From assembly GCF_900114215.1 (NCBI RefSeq), contig NZ_FOSG01000012.1, forward strand, positions 62,001 through 126,000: DNA of 64,000 nt, in the 5' to 3' direction. Shown piece by piece: positions 61,136-64,000 of the stretch (the stretch's first letter is position 1; each line of letters opens with the position of its first letter). Position numbers and translations under genes: made by a program. The notes under the pieces were generated by a model that was not told where the DNA came from, did not search any database, and saw only the letters and a list, made by a program, of their open reading frames with translations. The DNA is from Streptomyces mangrovi. GTDB taxonomy: Bacteria; Actinomycetota; Actinomycetes; Streptomycetales; Streptomycetaceae.

Positions 61136-62436
61136 CGACGGTGATGACCATCCTCGGCATAGTCGTCTTCGTCGTCGGCCTGCTGTTCTCCATCGCCTGG
61201 CACGAACTGGGCCACCTGTCCACGGCCAAGATGTTCGGCGTCCGCGTGCCGCAGTACATGGTCGGCTTCGGCCCCACCCTGTGGTCGCGGAGGAAGGGCG
61301 AGACCGAGTACGGCGTCAAGGCGATCCCGCTGGGCGGCTACATCCGCATGATCGGCATGTTCCCGCCCGGTGACGACGGCGCCGTCCGGCAGCGCTCCAC
61401 ATCCCCCTTCCGGGGGATGATCGAGGACGCCCGCGCGGCGGCCTACGAGGAGCTCCAGCCGGGCGACGAGAAGCGGATGTTCTACACGCGCAAGCCCTGG
61501 AAGCGCGTGATCGTGATGTTCGCCGGCCCGTTCATGAACCTGGTGCTGGCCGTGGCGATCTTCCTCGGCACGCTGATGACCTTCGGCATCAGCACCACGA
61601 CCACCACCGTCTCCTCCGTCTCCGAGTGCGTGGTCAAGGTCTCCGAGCGCACCGACACCTGCCCGAAGGGCGCCCCCGACTCCCCGGCCAAGGCCGCCGG
61701 CCTGAAGCCCGGCGACACCATCGTGGCCTTCAACGGGGCCGAGGTCACCGAGTGGGACGAGCTCCAGCGGCGCATCCGCGACACCATCGGACCGGCCACC
61801 ATCACCGTCGAGCGCGACGGCGAGCGCCAGGTCCTCCAGGCGGACCTGGTGAAGAACCAGGTCGCCAAGTCCGACGGGCGCGGCGGCTATGTCGAGGGCG
61901 AGTACGTCACCACCGGCTTCCTCGGCTTCTCCCCGGCCACCGGAGTGGTCGAGCAGTCCTTCCCGCAGGCCGTCGACCGCATGGGCGACATGATGATCGC
62001 CGGCGCCGAGGCTCTCACCCGCCTGCCGGAGAAGATCCCCGGCCTGTGGAACGCGGCCTTCGCCGGCGCCGAGCGCGAGCAGGACTCCCCGATGGGCGTG
62101 GTCGGCGCGGCCCGCGTCAGCGGGGAGATCTTCGCCCTGGAGATCCCGGCGGAGCAGCGGGTGGCGATCACCCTCCTCACCCTCGCCCTGTTCAACCTCT
62201 CGCTGTTCCTGTTCAACATGCTGCCGCTGCTGCCGCTGGACGGCGGCCATATCGCGGGGGCCCTGTGGGAGTCGCTGCGCCGGGGCCTGGCCAGGGTGCT
62301 GCGCCGCCCCGACCCCGGCCCGTTCGACGTGGCGAGGATGATGCCGGTGGCGTACGTGGTGGCCGGTGTCTTCGTCTGCTTCACGCTGCTGGTGCTCATC
62401 GCGGACGTGGTCAACCCCGTACGCCTGACCGGCTGA
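61132..62436 (+). CDS. RseP/Rip1-like site-2 membrane metalloprotease
   Basis: The 434-residue intramembrane protease has HELGH (His24, Glu25, His28) in the first membrane helix, a PDZ domain (about 180-270: AAGLKPGDTIVAFNGAEV, TEWDELQRRIRDTIG), and the third-ligand motif MLPLLPLDGGHI in a later membrane helix. It should cleave membrane anti-sigma factors, as Rip1 does. ATG 61132 overlaps the dxr stop. It lies between dxr and ispG, a position conserved in actinobacteria. Confidence 0.94.
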   Translation: MTTVMTILGIVVFVVGLLFSIAWHELGHLSTAKMFGVRVPQYMVGFGPTLWSRRKGETEYGVKAIPLGGYIRMIGMFPPGDDGAVRQRSTSPFRGMIEDARAAAYEELQPGDEKRMFYTRKPWKRVIVMFAGPFMNLVLAVAIFLGTLMTFGISTTTTTVSSVSECVVKVSERTDTCPKGAPDSPAKAAGLKPGDTIVAFNGAEVTEWDELQRRIRDTIGPATITVERDGERQVLQADLVKNQVAKSDGRGGYVEGEYVTTGFLGFSPATGVVEQSFPQAVDRMGDMMIAGAEALTRLPEKIPGLWNAAFAGAEREQDSPMGVVGAARVSGEIFALEIPAEQRVAITLLTLALFNLSLFLFNMLPLLPLDGGHIAGALWESLRRGLARVLRRPDPGPFDVARMMPVAYVVAGVFVCFTLLVLIADVVNPVRLTG

Positions 62437-62590
62437 CGCGGCGGTGCGGGGCCGCCGGCGCGTGCCCGCGGCCCCGCACCGCGTACGGCGGACCACGGTG
62501 TGCCCCGGCCCCCGGGCGTACCGTAATCTCGGAGGCCGGAGCCCGCCGCCGAACGGGGCACTGGACCACAGCTTGGGGTTGCACACCACA

Positions 62591-63745
62591 ATGACAGCCA
62601 TTTCGCTCGGAATGCCGTCCGTACCGACCAAACTGGCCGACAGACGGGTCAGCCGGAAGATCCAGGTCGGCTCGGTGGCCGTCGGAGGCGACGCCCCGGT
62701 CTCCGTGCAGTCGATGACCACCACCGTCACCGCCGACATCGGCGCCACGCTCCAGCAGATCGCCGAGCTGACCGCCTCGGGCTGCGAGATCGTCCGGGTG
62801 GCCTGCCCCTCCCAGGACGACGCCGAGGCGCTGCCGGTCATCGCGAAGAAGTCCCAGATCCCGGTGATCGCGGACATCCACTTCCAGCCCAAGTACGTCT
62901 TCGCCGCCATCGACGCCGGCTGCGCGGCCGTGCGCGTCAACCCGGGCAACATCCGGCAGTTCGACGACAAGGTCAAGGAGATCGCCAAGGCGGCCTCCGA
63001 CGCCGGCGTCCCCATCCGCATCGGCGTCAACGCCGGCTCCCTGGACAAGCGGCTGCTGGCCAAGTACGGCAAGGCCACCCCCGAGGCGCTGGTGGAGTCC
63101 GCGCTGTGGGAGTGCTCGCTGTTCGAGGAGCACGGCTTCCGCGACATCAAGATCTCGGTCAAGCACAACGACCCGGTGGTGATGGTCAACGCCTACCGGC
63201 AGCTCGCCGCCCAGTGCGACTACCCCCTCCACCTGGGCGTCACCGAGGCCGGTCCGGCCTTCCAGGGCACCGTCAAGTCGGCCGTCGCCTTCGGCGCCCT
63301 GCTGAGCGAGGGCATCGGCGACACCATCCGCGTCTCGCTGTCCGCGCCGCCGGTGGAGGAGATCAAGGTCGGCATCCAGATCCTGGAGTCCCTCGGTCTG
63401 CGCCAGCGCCGGCTGGAGATCGTCTCCTGCCCCTCCTGCGGCCGTGCCCAGGTGGACGTCTACAAGCTCGCCGACGAGGTCACCGCCGGGCTGGCGGGCA
63501 TGGAGGTCCCGCTGCGGGTGGCCGTCATGGGCTGCGTCGTCAACGGGCCCGGCGAGGCCCGTGAGGCCGACCTCGGAGTCGCCTCCGGCAACGGCAAGGG
63601 CCAGATCTTCGTCAAGGGCGAGGTCATCAAGACCGTCCCCGAGTCGAAGATCGTCGAGACCCTCATCGACGAGGCCATGAAGATCGCCGAGCAGATGGAG
63701 AAGGACGGCGTGATCTCCGGCGAGCCGGAGGTCTCCGTCAGCTGA
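62591..63745 (+). CDS. ispG: 4-hydroxy-3-methylbut-2-enyl diphosphate synthase (flavodoxin/ferredoxin)
   Basis: IspG (GcpE) converts MEcPP to HMBPP with a [4Fe-4S] cluster in the MEP pathway. The 384-residue protein shows the TIM-barrel part (VQSMTTTVTADIGATLQQIA, ADIHFQPKYVFAAIDAGCAA) and the cluster cysteines in IVSCPSCGRAQVD and VMGCVVNGPGEA. ATG 62591 was chosen; earlier in-frame codons start inside non-coding sequence. It is in line with dxr and the site-2 protease. Confidence 0.97.
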   Translation: MTAISLGMPSVPTKLADRRVSRKIQVGSVAVGGDAPVSVQSMTTTVTADIGATLQQIAELTASGCEIVRVACPSQDDAEALPVIAKKSQIPVIADIHFQPKYVFAAIDAGCAAVRVNPGNIRQFDDKVKEIAKAASDAGVPIRIGVNAGSLDKRLLAKYGKATPEALVESALWECSLFEEHGFRDIKISVKHNDPVVMVNAYRQLAAQCDYPLHLGVTEAGPAFQGTVKSAVAFGALLSEGIGDTIRVSLSAPPVEEIKVGIQILESLGLRQRRLEIVSCPSCGRAQVDVYKLADEVTAGLAGMEVPLRVAVMGCVVNGPGEAREADLGVASGNGKGQIFVKGEVIKTVPESKIVETLIDEAMKIAEQMEKDGVISGEPEVSVS

Positions 63746-63834
63746 CCGACCGGCCGGGGCCGCCCGCCACGACCCGGGGGTAAAGTCGAAAAGACGCTCC
63801 CCCGCCACCACGGCCGCACGGTGAGGCACCCCAC

Positions 63835-64000
63835 GTGTTGACGACCACCACCACCCGTGTCGTCGAGCCCCAAGAGCTCGACGACGCCCTCGCGGTGCTC
63901 GACCGCGAGCCGGTCAACAACGCCTTCGTCGCCGCCCGTGTCCGGGTCGCCGGCCTGGACCCGTGGCGGCTGGGCGGCGAGATGTGGGGCTGGTACCACC
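63835..64000 (+). CDS. GNAT family N-acetyltransferase, 5' end only
   Basis: GTG 63835 opens a frame running off the right edge: MLTTTTTRVVEPQELDDALA and VAGLDPWRLGGEMWGWYH. It matches the DUF4081-type N-terminus of the acetyltransferase usually found after ispG in Streptomyces. Only 55 residues are visible, so motifs of the acetyl-CoA site are outside. Confidence 0.75.
   Translation, partial: MLTTTTTRVVEPQELDDALAVLDREPVNNAFVAARVRVAGLDPWRLGGEMWGWYH

Overview
The window is Streptomyces-type chromosomal DNA. It is very GC-rich with strong third-position GC bias, many GTG starts and start/stop overlaps, the sporulation sigma factor WhiG, an XRE/DUF397 pair, and the actinobacterial order whiG - tetR - M23 - rpsB - tsf - pyrH - frr - cdsA - rlmN. 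Calls come from reading the sequence and from knowledge of protein families; no database search was run.

Bases 1-6123 are the right end of an integrated mobile element: small plasmid- or phage-like genes, a SpdB-like membrane protein with a cluster of GTCCGGAC palindromes in its 3' half, a large imperfect palindrome, and a large serine integrase whose C-terminus carries an IS5-type (DUF4096) domain. The integrase stop codon lies inside a DNA-processing protein gene: the element entered dprA at the codons for the conserved VPGPVT motif, leaving only the 3' end of dprA (to 6467).

6737-19434 is core genome: whiG, a TetR regulator, an M23 peptidase, the rpsB-tsf and pyrH-frr-cdsA translation and lipid genes, rlmN, and a TPP riboswitch driving the thiamine ABC transporter thiB-thiP-thiQ. 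Strong hairpins punctuate it, including a perfect 34-bp inverted repeat after cdsA.

19524-34976 holds an ABC exporter pair, two aldehyde dehydrogenases, adenosine deaminase, DUF4190 and PAP2 membrane proteins, a GABA aminotransferase, a VirD4/TraG-like ATPase, a PucR regulator and an M14 carboxypeptidase. GabT, the aldehyde dehydrogenases and PucR suggest GABA or polyamine breakdown.

35053-47611 is a sugar locus: GH3, an LplABC-type importer, GH42 and GH31 enzymes and a LacI regulator. Four copies of a GAAGCGCTTC-centred operator sit at the two control regions, so the cluster looks like one regulon. Beta-glucosidase, beta-galactosidase and alpha-xylosidase activities together fit xyloglucan oligosaccharides.

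47918-59565 is accessory: an acyl-CoA dehydrogenase behind tandem repeats, a transposase remnant, a MarR/EamA divergon, a VapBC module, a three-gene cassette (WXG100-like protein, WXG/lysozyme-like protein with a TTA codon, lipoprotein) between copies of a 35-bp repeat of a GNAT gene tail, a frameshifted GNAT gene, and an XRE/DUF397 locus with a 26-bp perfect palindrome and three coupled small genes. 59864-64000 returns to core genome: dxr, a RseP-like site-2 protease, ispG and the start of a GNAT gene.
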